64,000 nt of DNA from Apostichopus japonicus (taxonomy: Eukaryota; Echinodermata; Holothuroidea; Aspidochirotida; Stichopodidae), in assembly GCF_037975245.1 (NCBI RefSeq), contig NC_092572.1:436001-500000 (forward strand). Direction: 5' to 3'. Below are positions 13,501 through 28,500 of this stretch, piece by piece; position 1 is the stretch's first letter; every line of letters starts with the position of its first letter. A program made the translations under genes and the position numbers. A model generated the notes under the pieces. It was not told the DNA's origin, searched no databases, and saw only the letters and a list, made by a program, of their open reading frames with translations.

Positions 13501-16500
13501 TTATCCAGCCTGTAGTTTCTGACATAACATTATTTACATTTTGTCATTTAACAAGCCTGTAGCTTCTGACATAGCAGTATTTAAAATTGATCTTTTTCCT
13601 ACATGTAGTGTCTGACACCACATTATATCAAATTGATCTTTTATCCAGCCTGTAGTGTCTGACACTGCAATATTTTAAAGTTATCTTTTATCCAGCCTCT
13701 AGTTTCTTATTTAAATTAGGTTCTTTATCCAGCCTGTAGTTTCTGACACTATAATTTAAATTTGGTCTTTTATCCAGCCTGTAGTGGCTGACACTGTATT
13801 ATTTATAACTGGTCTTTTATCCAGCCTGTAGTTTCTGTCACTGTATAATTTAAATTTGGTCTTTTATCCAGCCTGTAGTGGCTGACACTGTATTATTTAT
13901 AACTGGTCTTTTATCCAGCCTGTAGTTTCTGTCACTGTATAATTTAAATTTGGTCTTTTATCCAGCCTGTAGTTTCTGACTCTGTATTATATAAAATTGG
14001 TTTTTTATCCAGCCTGTAGTGTCTGACACTGTATTATTTATAATTGGTCTTTTATCCAGTATGTAGTGTCTGACACTGTAATATTCAAAATTGTTCTTTT
14101 ATCCAGCCTGTAGTTTCTGATATAACATTATTTCTTTTCTTCTCAGATTGATCCTTACCAGATGGAAGTATTTAGCTGTGTCTTACAAGATCCAAGCTCG
14201 TTAACTCTTGCTAATAATGAGCGGATTAACATGCCAGACAATCTAAGGCTGTTCTGGGAGGTAAGTGTACATCATGGATATGTAACAGATAACAGCCATC
14301 TGTGGACAGTACATAAGGCACTTAATATGCGCTTAGGATCAAGGTCTATTCTGCAAGTCTTTGAATATGTTTACACATAAAGAAGACAAGTATTATCTAC
14401 AACATACATCAAACTTCAGTATGTTAAATATAAAGAAGATATCAAATGTAGAGTGTTAAGAAGCCATCACTGTATCTTATAAAGGAGACGTCACTGTATA
14501 TTATAAAGAAGACATTACTGTTAATATCATGAAGAAGCCATCACTGTGTATATCATTCGGAAGACATCACTGTGTGTATCATTAAGAAGACATCACTGTT
14601 GATATCATAAAGAAGACATCACTGTGTATATCATTAAGAAGACATCACTGTGTATATCATTAAGAAGACATCACTGTGTATATCATTAAGAAGACATCAC
14701 TGTTGATATCATAAAGAAGACATCACTGTGTATATCATTAAGAAGACATCACTGTTGATATCATAAAGAAGACATCACTGTGTATATCATTAAGAAGACA
14801 TCACTGTGTATATCATTAAGAAGACATCACTGTGTATATCATTAAGAAGACATCACTGTTGATATCATAAAGAAGACATCACTGTGTATATCATGAAGAA
14901 GACATCACTGTTGATATCATAAAGAAGACATCACTGTATATCATAAAGAAGACATCACTGTTGATATCGTAAAGAAGACATCACTGTGTATATCAAAGAA
15001 GACATCACTGGTGATATAACAAGAAGACATCACTGTGTATCTCATAAGAAAACATCACTGTTGATATCATAAGAAGACATTGCTGTGTATATCATTAAGA
15101 AGATATCACTGTGTATATCATAAAGAAGACATCACTGTGTATATCATTAAGAAGACATCACTGGTGATCTAAATAGAAGACATCACTGTGTATCTCATAA
15201 GAAAACATCACTGTTGATATCATAAGAAGACATTGCTGTGTATCTCATAAGAAAACATCACTGTTGATATCATAAAGAAGACATCACTATTGATATCATA
15301 AAGAAGACATCACTGTGTATATCATTAAGAAGACATCACTGTGTATATCATTAAGAAGACATCACTGTGTATATCATTAAGAAGACATCACTGGTGATCT
15401 AAATAGAAGACATCACTGTGTATCTCATAAGAAAACATCACTGTTAATATCATAAGAAGACATTGCTGTGTATATCATAAAGAAGACATCAATGTTGATA
15501 TCATAAAGAAGACATCACTGTGTATATCAAAGAAGACATCACTGGTGATATAAAAAGAAGACATCACTGTGTATCTCATAAGAAAACATCACTGTTGATA
15601 TCATAAGAAGACATTGCTGTGTATCTCATAAAGAAGACATCACTGTGTATATCATAAAGAAGACATCAATGTTGATATCATAAAGAAGACATCACTGTGT
15701 ATATCATTAAGAAAACATCACTGTGTATATCATTAAGAAGACATCACTGGTGATCTAAATAGAAGACATCACTATGTATCTCATAAGAAAACATCACTGT
15801 TGATATCATAAGAAGACATTGCTGTGTATATCATAAAGAAGACATCAATGTTGATATCATAAAGAAGACATCACTGTGTATATCATTCGGAAGACATCAC
15901 TGGTGATATAAAAAGAAGACATCACTGTGTATCTCATAAGAAAACATCACTGTTGATATCATGAGAAGACATTGCTGTGTATCTCATAAAGAAGACATCA
16001 CTGTGTATATCATAAGAAAACATCACTGTTGATATCATAAGAAGACATTGCTGTGTATATCATTAAGAAAACATCACTGTGTATATCATAAAGAAGACAT
16101 CACTGTGTATATCATTAAGAAAACATCACTGTTGATATCATAAAGAAGACATCACTATTGATATCATAAAGAAGACATCACTGTGTATATCATTAAGAAG
16201 ACATCACTGTATATCATTAAGAAGACATCACTGTGTATCTCATAAGAAAACATCACTGTTGATATCATAAGAAGACATCACTGTGTATATCAAAGAAGAC
16301 ATCACTGGTGATATAACAAGAAGACATCACTGTGTATCTCATAAGAAAACATCACTGTTGATATCATAAGAAGACATTGCTGTGTATATCATTAAGAAGA
16401 CATCACTGTGTATATCATAAAGAAGACATCACTGTGTATATCATTAAGAAAACATCACTGTTGATATCATAAAGAAGACATCACTATTGATATCATAAAG

Positions 16501-19500
16501 AAGACATCACTGTGTATATCATTAAGAAGACATCACTGTGTATATCATTAAGAAGACATCACTGTGTATATCATTAAGAAGACATCACTGTGTATATCAT
16601 TAAGAAGACATCACTGTGTATATCATTAAGAAGACATCACTGTGTATATCATTAAGAAGACATCACTGTGTATATCATTAAGAAGACATCACTGGTGATC
16701 TAAATAGAAGACATCACTGTGTATCTCATAAGAAAACATCACTGTTGATATCATAAGAAGACATTGCTGTGTATATCATAAAGAAGACATCAATGTTGAT
16801 ATCATAAAGAAGACATCACTGTGTATATCAAAGAAGACATCACTGGTGATATAAAAAGAAGACATCACTGTGTATCTCATAAGAAAACATCACTGTTGAT
16901 ATCATAAGAAGACATTGCTGTGTGTCTCATAAAGAGGACATCACTGTGTATATCATAAAGAAGACATCACTGTTGATATCATTAAGAAGACATCACTGTG
17001 TATATCAAAGAAGACATCACTGGTGATATAAAAAGAAGACATCACTGTGTATCTCATAAGAAAACATCACTGTTGATATCATAAGACGACATTGCTGTGT
17101 ATCTCATAAAGAAGACGTCACTGTGTATATCATTAAGGAGACATCACTGTGTATGTCATTAAGAAGTTTTCAAGTTGAACATAAAGAAGGTTTCACATTA
17201 CTCGTTTTACAGCTTGAGTCTCTTGCTAGCGTAGCGCCCTCTATCCTGTCCCACACTGGACTGCTTTCGATGGACAAGTCTGATGTTGGATGGCAGCTCA
17301 TTGTGATGAACTGGTTAAAGACAAGACCAGAAGAAGAGCAGCTAGTTCTTGAAAAACTGATAGAAAGATATGTCAAGAAGACACTGGATTATTTAGATAT
17401 GTGCACCAGTCCAGCTGTGATGCTCAGTCAGAACCAACAGGCAAAACTACCAAAGATGAAGAGAATGGTGGATGTTAGTGACATCAGCATGGTGATGATG
17501 TTTTGTCACATCTTAGAGGTAAGATAATGAGGAAGGAATACCAAGAATGAGTGTTTGGTGACAGGAGAAAAGATGAAGAGAATGGTGGATGTTAGTGACA
17601 TTAGCATGGTGATGATGTTCTGTCACATCCTAGAGGTAAGATAATGAGGAAAGAATACCAAGAATGAGTGTTTGGTGACAGGAGAAAAGATGAAGAAAAT
17701 GGTGGACATTAGTGACATTAGCATGGTGATGATGTTCTGCAGGGATGTAAGTCTTCCGGATTTTTACGGAAATCCGTTTTTTTTTTTTAATCCCAATAAG
17801 TCTTCCGTATTTTTACGGAAATCCGTTTTTTTTTTAAATTCCAATAAAGTTCCACAAAATTGTACGAATATGAAAGACACAACGCGGCAAAAGTGCCTGG
17901 CCCGTTGCAGCAAGCTAACTTCAATTTTCACTCATCGATCACTCAAAATACCATTTCTAGTTTCGCATCATCGCATTGCACTGTACAACATTGTGCCATG
18001 TGAATATCGTTGCGTACGTGCGAACTTCAAATCGCTATAGCTCATTTCTGTCGTTGAAAAACCTTGCCTAATTCATGTTGATTGGACTGCTAATTAATAT
18101 CTTCGTAACTGCTGGTGCTCGACATAAGTTTTGGAATTAACGCTTGTGATATTTGCGAGCGGCGGAAATCTACGGGATACTCATATGAAAGTCGATATTT
18201 GTGATCGCATTCGAATGTGAGACTGTTTTTTATTCCGTAGTTCGCTGCGACGTATTCGTAACTTTGAGCTAGCCTAACATAACAATAGTGTGTAAGTAGT
18301 AAGAACTAGGGGTAGGATGTGTTAGCGCTAATACTTCTAAGCTAGCCTAACATACAGTAACGATAGTGTGTAAGAAGTCAGAGCTAGGAGTAGGATGTGT
18401 TAGGACGGCATTCACCTGGGGTCTCCGAATATTTTTCCGTTTTTTTTTTTTGGCTGCACTTACATCCCTGGTTCTGTCACATCCTAGAGGTAAGATAATG
18501 AGGAAGGAATACCAAGAATGAGTGTTTGGTGACAGGAAAAAAGATGAAGAGAATGGTGGATGTTAGTGACATTAGCATGGTGATGATGTTCTGTCACATC
18601 TTAGAGGTAAGATAATGAGGAAGGAATACCAAGAATGAGTGTTTGGTGACAGGAGAAAAGATGAAGAGAATGGTGGATGTTAGTGACATTAGCATGGTGA
18701 TGATGTTCTGTCACATCCTAGAGGTAAGATAATGAGGAAGGAATACCAAGAATGAGTTTTTGGTGACAGGAGAAAAGATGAAGAGAGTGGTGGATGTTAG
18801 TGACATTAGCATGGTGATGATGTTCTGTCACATCTTAGAGGTAAGATAATGAGGAAGGAATACCAAGAATGAGTGTTTGGTGACAGGAGAAAAGATGAAG
18901 AGAATGGTGGATGTTAGTGACATTAGCATGGTGATGATGTTCTGTCACATCCTAGAGGTAAGATAATGAGGAAGGAATACCAAGAATGAGTTTTTGGTGA
19001 CAGGAGAAAAGATGAAGAGAGTGGTGGATGTTAGTGACATTAGCATGGTGATGATGTTCTGTCACATCCTAGAGGTAAGATAATGAAGAAGGAATACAAG
19101 AATGAGTGTTTGGTGACAGGAATAAAGATGAAGAGAATGGTGGATGTTAGTGACATCAGCATGGTGATGATGTTCTGTCACATCCTAGAGGTAAGATAAT
19201 GAGGAAGGAATACCAAGAATGAGTGTTTGGTGACAGTAGAAAAGATGAAGAGAATGGTGGATGTTAGTGACATTAGCATGGTGATGATGTTCTGTCACAT
19301 CCTAGAGGTAAGATAATGAGGAAGGAATACCAAGAATGAGTGTTTGGTGACAGGAGAAAAGATGAAGAGAATGGTGGATGTTAGTGACATTAGCATGGTG
19401 ATGATGTTCTGTCACATCCTAGAGGTAAGATAATGAGGAAGGAATACCAAGAATGAGTGTTTGGTGACAGTAGAAAAGATGAAGAGAATGGTGGATGTTA

Positions 19501-22500
19501 GTGACATTAGCATGGTGATGATGTTCTGTCACATCCTAGAGGTAAGATAATGAGGAAGGAATACCAAGAATGAGTGTTTGGTGACAGGAGAAAAGATGAA
19601 GAGAATGGTTGACATTAGTGACATTAGCATGGTGATGATGTTCTGTCACATCCTAGAGGTAAGATAATGAGGAAGGAATACCAAGAATGAGTGTTTGGTG
19701 ACAGTAGAAAAGATGAAGAGAATGGTGGATGTTAGTGACATTAGCATGGTGATGATGTTCTGTCACATCCTAGAGGTAAGATAATGAGGAAGGAATACCA
19801 AGAATGAGTGTTTGGTGACAGGAGAAAAGATGAAGAGAATGGTTGACATTAGTGACATTAGCATGGTGATGATGTTCTGTCACATCCTAGAGGTAAGATA
19901 ATGAGGAAGGAATACCAAGAATGAGTGTTTGGTGACAGTAGAAAAGATGAAGGGAATGGTGGATGTTAGTGACATTAGCATGGTGATGATGTTCTGTCAC
20001 ATCCTAGAGGTAAGATAATGAGGAAGGAATACCAAGAATGAGTGTTTGGTGACAGGAAAAAAGATGAAGAGAATGGTTGATATTAGTGACATTAGCATGG
20101 TGATGATGTTCTGTCACATCCTAGAGGTAAGATAATGAGGAAGGAATACCAAGAATGAGTGTTTGGTGACAGGAGAAAAGATGAAGAGAATGGTGGACAT
20201 TAGTGACATTAGCATGGTGATGATGTTCTGTCACATCCTAGAGGTAAGATAATGAGGAAGGAATACCAAGAATGAGTGTTTGGTGACAGGAAAAAAGATG
20301 AAGAGAATGGTGGATGTTAGTGACATTAGCATGGTGATGATGTTCTGTCACATCTTAGAGGTAAGATAATGAGGAAGGAATACCAAGAATGAGTTTTTGG
20401 TGACAGGAAAAAAGATGAAGAGAATGGTGGATGTTAGTGACATTAGCATGGTGATGATGTTCTGTCACATCTTAGAGGTAAGATAATGAGGAAGGAATAC
20501 CAAGAATGAGTGTTTGGTGACAGGAAAAAAGATGAAGAGAATGGTGGATGTTAGTGACATTAGCATGGTGATGATGTTCTGTCACATCCTAGAGGTAAGA
20601 TAATGAGGAAGGAATACCAAGAATGAGTGTTTGGTGACAGGAATAAAGATGAAGAGAATGGTGGATGTTAGTGACATTAGCATGGTGATGATGTTCTGTC
20701 ACATCTTAGAGGTAAGATAATGAGGAAGGAATACCAAGAATGAGTGTTTGGTGACAGGAAAAAAGATGAAGAGAATGGTGGATGTTAGTGACATTAGCAT
20801 GGTGATGATGTTCTGTCACATCTTAGAGGTAAGATTATGAGGAATGAATACTAAAGAATGAGTGTTTGGTGACAGGAGAAAAGATGAAGAGAAAGGTGGA
20901 TGTTAGTAAACTTCACTCAGTGCATGAGCTCATGCATGGATAGTAAATTTGAGAATGAAGGAATGTTTAACGTAAATGTCATGGACTCTATGAAGGAGGA
21001 GGGGTGGAGTCTTAGTGGTGGGACAGGGAGCGGGTAGATTTGATTACTTTAGACTTTACTTTATAAGCAACAATTGGAGATTTAGTCTTTAACTACTTAT
21101 TATTCATAATCCATTCTGTTTCCTCCATTAGTCAACTATTCCTCAGGGTGTTGCCATAGCAGAATCCAAATATGAACTTCTGGTCAATTTTGCTGCAATC
21201 TGGGCATTTGCTGGTACATTGGAGGACACTCATAGGTCTGCTTTTAACTTTTGGTGGCGATCAGAGTGGGAAGAGCATGTCCAGTACCCTGAGATTGGTG
21301 AGGTGTTTGACTACTTTGTAGATGGAGAGACCCAGGAGTTTACCCACTGGAAGGAGGCAGTTCCCCCTTACAGTATGCCCCCTCACGAGGGCATTCCTCT
21401 GGATGCCTTTGTGCACACAGTCAGCAATGGGGTAAGAAAATGATGGTAGAGCAACATATTGAATCCAATTATTAAATACACAGACTGATCTGTAGTTAAG
21501 TTAACAGCATTTAAAACAATTACTACAAGTGTTCACTGTCTTAGCAAAAGTATTGATTATTTAGTGTTCAATGATAGATTAATTATGTGGTTTTAGTTTG
21601 AAATACCTATGTCAGTAATACTCTCATATCATTTGTAGTAACCATTAATATGTGACTGTTTTAACCAAACATAAGATGCATTGTAACTGTTTTAACCTAC
21701 CATGAGATGCATAGTGACTGTTTTAACCGACCATGAGATGCATAGTGACTGTTTCAACCAATCATGAGTTGTATAGTGACTGTTTTAACCGACCATGAGA
21801 TGCAAAGTGACTGTTTTAGCCAGTTAATAAATGATGGAAGTCCAGTAATAAGATTCATAGTGACTTTTTTAACGGACCATGAGATGCATTGTGACTGTTT
21901 TAACTGATCATAAGATGCATTGTGACTGTTTTAACCAGTTAATATATGATGGAAGTCCAGTAATAAGATTCATAGTGACTTTTTTAACCGACCATGAGAT
22001 GCATTGTGACTGTTTTAGCCAATCATAAGATGCATTGTGACTGTTTTAACCAGTTAATATATGATGGAAGTCCAGTAAGAAGATTCATAGTGACTTTTTT
22101 AACCGACCATGAGATGCATTGTGACTGTTTTAACCAACCATGAGATGCATTGTGACTGTTTTAGCCAGTTAATAAATGATGGAAGTCCAGTAATAAGATT
22201 CATAGTGACTTTTTTAACCGACCATGATATGCATTGTGACTGTTTTAACCAATCATAAGATGCATTGTGACTGTTTTAACCAGTTAATAAATGATGGAAG
22301 TCCAGTAATAAGATGTATAGTGACTGTTTTAACTGATCATTAGATTCATAGTGACTGTTTTAACTGACCATTGACTGTTTTAACTGACCAGTGACTGTTT
22401 TAGCTGACCAGTGACTGTTTTAGCCGATGATAAGTTTCATAGTGACTATTTTATTCAGTTAATAAATGATGTGAGTCCAGTAATTAGATGTATAGTGACT

Positions 22501-25500
22501 GTTTCAACCAGTATTAAAGTGTATGATATTTTACTTCTCTTGTTATCAGCAAATTTCATACCTGCTCAGCATCCTCTCAGATGCTGGTAAACCAGTCCTT
22601 CTGGTAGGAGAGGCTGGCTGTGGTAAGACTGCTATTGTTAACGACAGAATCAGATCAGTTTGCTCTGGTGAAGTGGCAGAGGTCTTATCATTGACTGTTA
22701 CCAGTAACAGGTAAAGGAAACTTAACACTCTACGTCATATATAGTTGATTATACGTATACCTGAGAGTGTTGCGGTCTTATCATTGACTGTTACCAGTAA
22801 CAGGTAAAAGAAACTTAACACTCTACTTCATATATAGTTGATTATACATATACCTGAGAGTGTTGCAGTCTTATCATTGACTGTTACCAGTAACAGGTAA
22901 AAGAAACTTAACACTCTACGTCATATATAGTTGATTATACATATACCTGAGAGTGTTGCGGTCTTATCATTGACTGTTACCAGTAACAGGTAAAGGAAAC
23001 TTAACACTCTACTTCATATACCTGAGAGTGTTGCGGTCTTATCATTGACTGTTACCAGTAACAGGTAAAAAACACTTAACACTCTTCTATATAGTTGATT
23101 ATACATATACCTGAGATTGTTGCGGTCTTATCATTGACTGTTAACAGTAACCGGTAAAGGAAACTTAACACTCTACTTCATGTATAGTTGATTATACATA
23201 TACCTGAAAGTGTTGCAGTCTTATCATCGACTGTTACCAGTAACAGGTAAAGGAAACTTAACACTCTACTTCATATACCTGAGAGTGTTGCAGTCTTATC
23301 ATTGACTGTTACCAGTAACAGGTAAAGGAAACTTAACACTCTACGTCATATATAGTTGATTATACGTATACCTGAGAGTGTTGCGGTCTTATCATTGACT
23401 GTTACCAGTAACAGGTAAAGGAAACTTAACACTCTACTTCATATATAGTTGATTATACATATACCTGAGAGTGTTGCGGTCTTATCATTGACTGTTACTA
23501 CTAACAGGTAAAGGAAACTTAACACTCTACTTCATATACCTGAGAGTGTTGCGGTCTTATCATTGACTGTTAACAGTAACCGGTAAAGGAAACTTAACAC
23601 TATACTTCATATATAGTTGATTATACATATACCCTGAGAGTGTTGCGGTCTTGTGATTGACTGGTACCAGTAACAGGTAAAACACTTAACACTCTACTTC
23701 ATATATAGTTGCATATATGTATACCTGAGAGTGTCTCTGCTGTGCTGTAGGAACTATGGCTACAGAACCTGTGATGCTCAGCTACAATAAAAGGTTCTTT
23801 CCATTCACCTTGTTTCAAGTGCAGCAGTGAGTCAGACTGAATAATACAATAATATGTTATGAATGTGAAGTAACTCTGAATTAACTGAAAGAGGATCTTT
23901 ATTTATATGATCAGGTTCACAACCAGTAGAGTTCTCTGGCAGAGGCTAGAGGAGAGACTGGAATGGCGTCATGGGAGGACGTTTGTTCCAAGAGGAAACA
24001 AGAAACTGATGTGCCTGGTTGATGATTTAAATCTGGCTTACGTAAGTATCATGCACGTAAGGTCTCCATCTGGAAAAACAAAGGTTATTGCTGTTTTGTG
24101 AAGTATAAACAGATCTATTGATCTGATTGATACCATTGACAAACCATCTATGGATCCTAGTCTTAGATTCCTTGCAGAATGTGAAGGAATCCATGCGATG
24201 GTTTGTGTGTGACACTTGCTTGTAAATACTGGAACTCAATAGGTTCATGGGGGTATGTAAATCCACTGTATTGAATTCAAGAACCCTATCCAATGGTAAA
24301 AGGTAAAGGTCACATGAGGTCAACATGCATCAAAGTGTATAATACTTGTAATGTCATATGTTACTTACAGGTTGATCCAGGAGGCAGACAGAGTGCCTGT
24401 GAAATGGTCAGACAACATCTAGACAGTGGAGGAGTTTATGAGCCAGACACCTATAGGTTGAGAGAAATCAAGAATCTGACATATGTTGCCACTGTTAACC
24501 CCCATACCCCTGCTAGTGTACCACAGCTGAACCCTAGACTGCTCAGGCACTTTGCAGTGCTGGGAATACCTTATCTAAAGTAAGTCAAGAGTCACTTCTG
24601 CTTCAGTAAATAAAGTAATATATGTATACACTACCATCATGTTACCATTGTCAGTATGTATGAGGGAAGGATGTTATGTCTGATACAGTCAGTGCTTTGT
24701 TGGGAGCAAGGTAGTAATAGTTACTCATGATCTCAACTAAGCAACATCAGTATTGTCCAACACACAACATTACCAGAATGCAGATCTATCCTTGTATTTT
24801 AATTTTGTTGTATTATTCTCAGGTCCTCTGAAGTACACAGTATTGTTTGTGACACTCTTGCAATCCAACACAACATCACGAGAAAGCAGATCTATCCTTG
24901 TATTTTAAGTTTGTTGTCTTATTTCACAGGTCCTCTGAAGTGCACATTATTTTGATGTGTTATTTCACTGGTCCACTGACTGAAGTACACAGTATTATTT
25001 GTTGTCTTATTTCACAGGTCCTCTGAAGTAACAGTATTTTTTTGCAATATTTTACAGGTCCTCTGAAGTACATAGTATTGTCTGTTTTATTATTTCACTG
25101 GTCCTCTTAAGTACACAGTATTGTTTGTTGTCTTATTTCACAGGTCCTCTGAAGTAACAGTATTTTGTTGCAATATTTCACAGGTCCTCTGAAGTACATA
25201 GTATTGTCTGTTTTATTATTTCACTGGTCCTCTTAAGTACACAGTATTGTTTGTTGTCTTATTTCACAGGTCATCATAACTACACAGTATTGTGTGTTGT
25301 CTTATTTCACAGGTCCTCTGAAGTACACAGTATTGTTTGTTGTCTTAGTTCACAGGTCCTCTGAAGTAATAGTATTTCGTTGCATTATTTGACTGGTCCT
25401 CTTAAGGTACACAGTATTGTTTGTTTTCTTATTTTACTGGTCCTCTTAAGTACACAGTATTGTTTGATGTCTTATTTCACATCCTCTGAAGTACACAGTA

Positions 25501-28500
25501 TTTTGTTGCATTATTTCACAGGTCCTCTTAAGTACACAGTATTGTTTGTTGTCTTATTTCATAAGTCCTCTGAAGTACATAGTATTTTGTTGTGTTATTC
25601 ACTGGTCCTCTTAAGTACACAGTATTGTTTGTTGTCTTATTTCACAGGTCCTCTGAAGTACACAGTATTTTCACAACCCTGCTCAACACTCACTTCCTGA
25701 CGCCTGCAACTACCTCATCTAATTCTGCTAAAGATAACAGGGTAAAGAACATAGTATATTGAATCATTATATTTATGAGCATAAAGAGGGCAGTATTTCC
25801 AATGCATTTTGTGTCACAAAAATATACTTTATGTATGAATTTTTGCAACATGCTCATTGGCTTAAGCAACTCTTCTCATGTTTTCAAAATGAGACTAATA
25901 TGTCATCTTCTTCTATTCAACAATTCTAAGCATTCATTTGTGGAAGTGCTTAAATGTGCACTCAATCACTAATTGTTAACTTTCTGCACAAAACTTAAGA
26001 TGCTTTATCTGCTTTAATTAAACTGCTGATCCACTGCAATGATCAGTTTAGTTCAATGTTATTTGTTTTCATAATCTGATTTCTGAAAGTTAAGCAGATT
26101 TGAAAAGATGAGTGCCTTTATATAGAGAATACCTACAAGTAGCGTACTGCTATGTAAAGAGTCTATTATCCATCGGTTACACTGATTGGAATATCTGTAA
26201 GTAGCCTACTGCTATGTAAAGAGTCTATTATCCATCGGTTACGCTGATTGGAATATCTGTAAGTAGCCTACTGCTATGTAAAGAGTCTATTATCCATCGC
26301 ATACACTGATTGCTAGCATTTCTTTCATGTCCCTGAACAGAGACACTTTCTAAATGACAAGGAAGAGGAGAAACTTGGTGCTTTAATTTCGATGATAGTA
26401 TCAGTAACGATTGAGGTTCAAGACCGAATGAGAACTATGTTCCTGCCTACAGCACAAAGATGTCATTATGTATTCACCTTAAGAGACATGAGACGAATGT
26501 ATAGGTAAGTATTAAGTAGAGTGATATCTAAATATATATATATGTGAAGGCTATTAATACATAAAATGTACAGTAAGGCTATTAAAACATAAACTATATA
26601 GTAAGGCTATTAATACATAATCTATATAGTAAGGTTATTATTACATAAACTGTACAGTAAGGCTATTACTACATAAACTGTACAGTAAGGCTATTAAAAC
26701 ATATACTATATAGTATGGCTATTAACACATAATCTATATAGTAAGGCTATTAATACATAATCTATATAGTAAGGTTATTACTACATACACTGTATAGTAA
26801 GGCTATTACTACATAAACTCTATAGTAAGGATATCAATACATAAACTGTATAGCAAGGCTATTACTACATAAACTGTATAATAAGGCTATTAACTGTTTA
26901 GTCATGCAAAATGAAGTCACAGATATGTGGTCGATGTAGATGTTATATTAACCTTTGACATGAGTGCTTGGAGGTGGATCTTCTTTCTTACCACATTTGT
27001 AGCATTTTCTTTCTTTAAGATTGAGTAGTTCCATCTTGATTGGCTGATCCTAACAATTGTTCCAGCTCTCCAAGTCCTCTTCTAATACATTGTACTCATC
27101 AGTCAGAGGCAAAACAAAGTCTATATCTTTAATAATTATTTTACAGAAACATTTGTCTTTCATTAAAACCTGGGGCAACGTTGGAATCACTGTTAATGCT
27201 GTGGCGTCATGAGTGTGAATGGATTTATGGAGGCCGTCTGGTATCCCCAGTAGACTTTGAAAGATTCAATCTTACTTTTGTGACTGCAGCCAGAAAGGAA
27301 TTCACCAGTGAAGAATTGGTGAGAACATTAAGGGATGTCTGTGTTGAATTATTATTTATTAATATTCTCATTAAAGATCTAACTGGTTAACTTTACTGGG
27401 TGCTGCTTTTATTAGTTTCTCATATTTAGAAAATGTTCTGTTGATTGTTTGCTCATAACTCTACCTTGAAAGGGTGCTGTGTTTACTAACAACTGTTTAC
27501 ATCTATTAGAGATAGTCTCAAGGCAGTAGGGAACAAAAACACATTTACATCGTGAAAATTAATAAAAATTCACTCATCAACATATTAACCTTATAGGTCT
27601 GAAGATAAAGCTCTTCTATGTAGACCAAAGTCATTTATTTAGTGTAACTATTGCTGCTAAAGTCTGGGAAGAGAGTTTCACACAAACAAAAAGGGTATTG
27701 ATCTATATGGATCTATAAATGAGTGGTTGTTTTTTGAAGATGCAAAATGCATTTACAATCAATATATTGATTATTTCTGCAAACTTGAGATATTTGGTAA
27801 GTTTAAAAAAGGATCAAGTTACAACAAAGAGGAAAATGTCAATGGAAACATTCCAAAGTATACATCACACTAGAATATTATTAAATACTTCTCTTTCTGG
27901 TCGTCCATGATAGTTTGTGTTTTTGTCTTCTTGAAACAATGACATGTGCTTACTGCTTGCTGCATTAAATGGCAGATGTGAAGAACTAACATTTACAGTG
28001 TTCATTAAATGCATGTTTGCTGTTCATATTAATACATGAGAAATGTAGATTATTTACAAAGATGTTTAATACAATTTAGTCCTGTTACTAATACATTGTT
28101 TTATCTACTAATAATCTTTAAATTAACAATTTGATTAACTTTCCAGATGCCAGTTTTACTAACACCTGAAAGTATTGAACTTTTGGGTATGGATAAAAAC
28201 AAAGTAGAAGCGATTATTAAATCATGGGTTTGTATTTTATGGTTTATACACTAGATAATTGTCTACCATTTGTATTTAATTCTCCTTTGAGAATATTTAT
28301 AGATCATTGTCACTCTCATACTATAGCTATTATTGATTTATCCAGCCCATTGCATTTAAGTCTCCTGTCACTCTCATACTATAGCTATCATTGATTTATC
28401 CAGCCCATTGCATTTAAGTCTCCTATGTATCATTGTCACTCTCATACTATAGCTATCATTGATTTATCCAGCCCATTGCATTTAAGTCTCCTGTCACTCT

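Larger units (their letters stand above)
17451..20890 (+). repeat. 117-bp array of exon 11 end plus donor, about 23 copies
   Basis: The unit contains about 68 nt of exon 11 (gatgaagagaatggtggatg ...), the donor tagag|gtaaga and about 49 nt of intron. Period 117 nt keeps phase, but each intron part has TAA two codons after the donor, so read-through would stop. The units are very similar to each other. One unit is interrupted by a 731-bp element at 17740. Confidence 0.93.

Noticed and set aside
17672-18040. 122-codon open frame through the transposon left end
   Set aside because: It crosses from the exon 11 array into the element and carries a phenylalanine run from T tracts; there is no transposase-like sequence.
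17519-20890. Alternative in-frame extension of exon 11 using later donors
   Set aside because: The period of 117 nt keeps phase, but the intron part of each unit begins GTA-AGA-TAA, so any extension past the first donor meets a stop.
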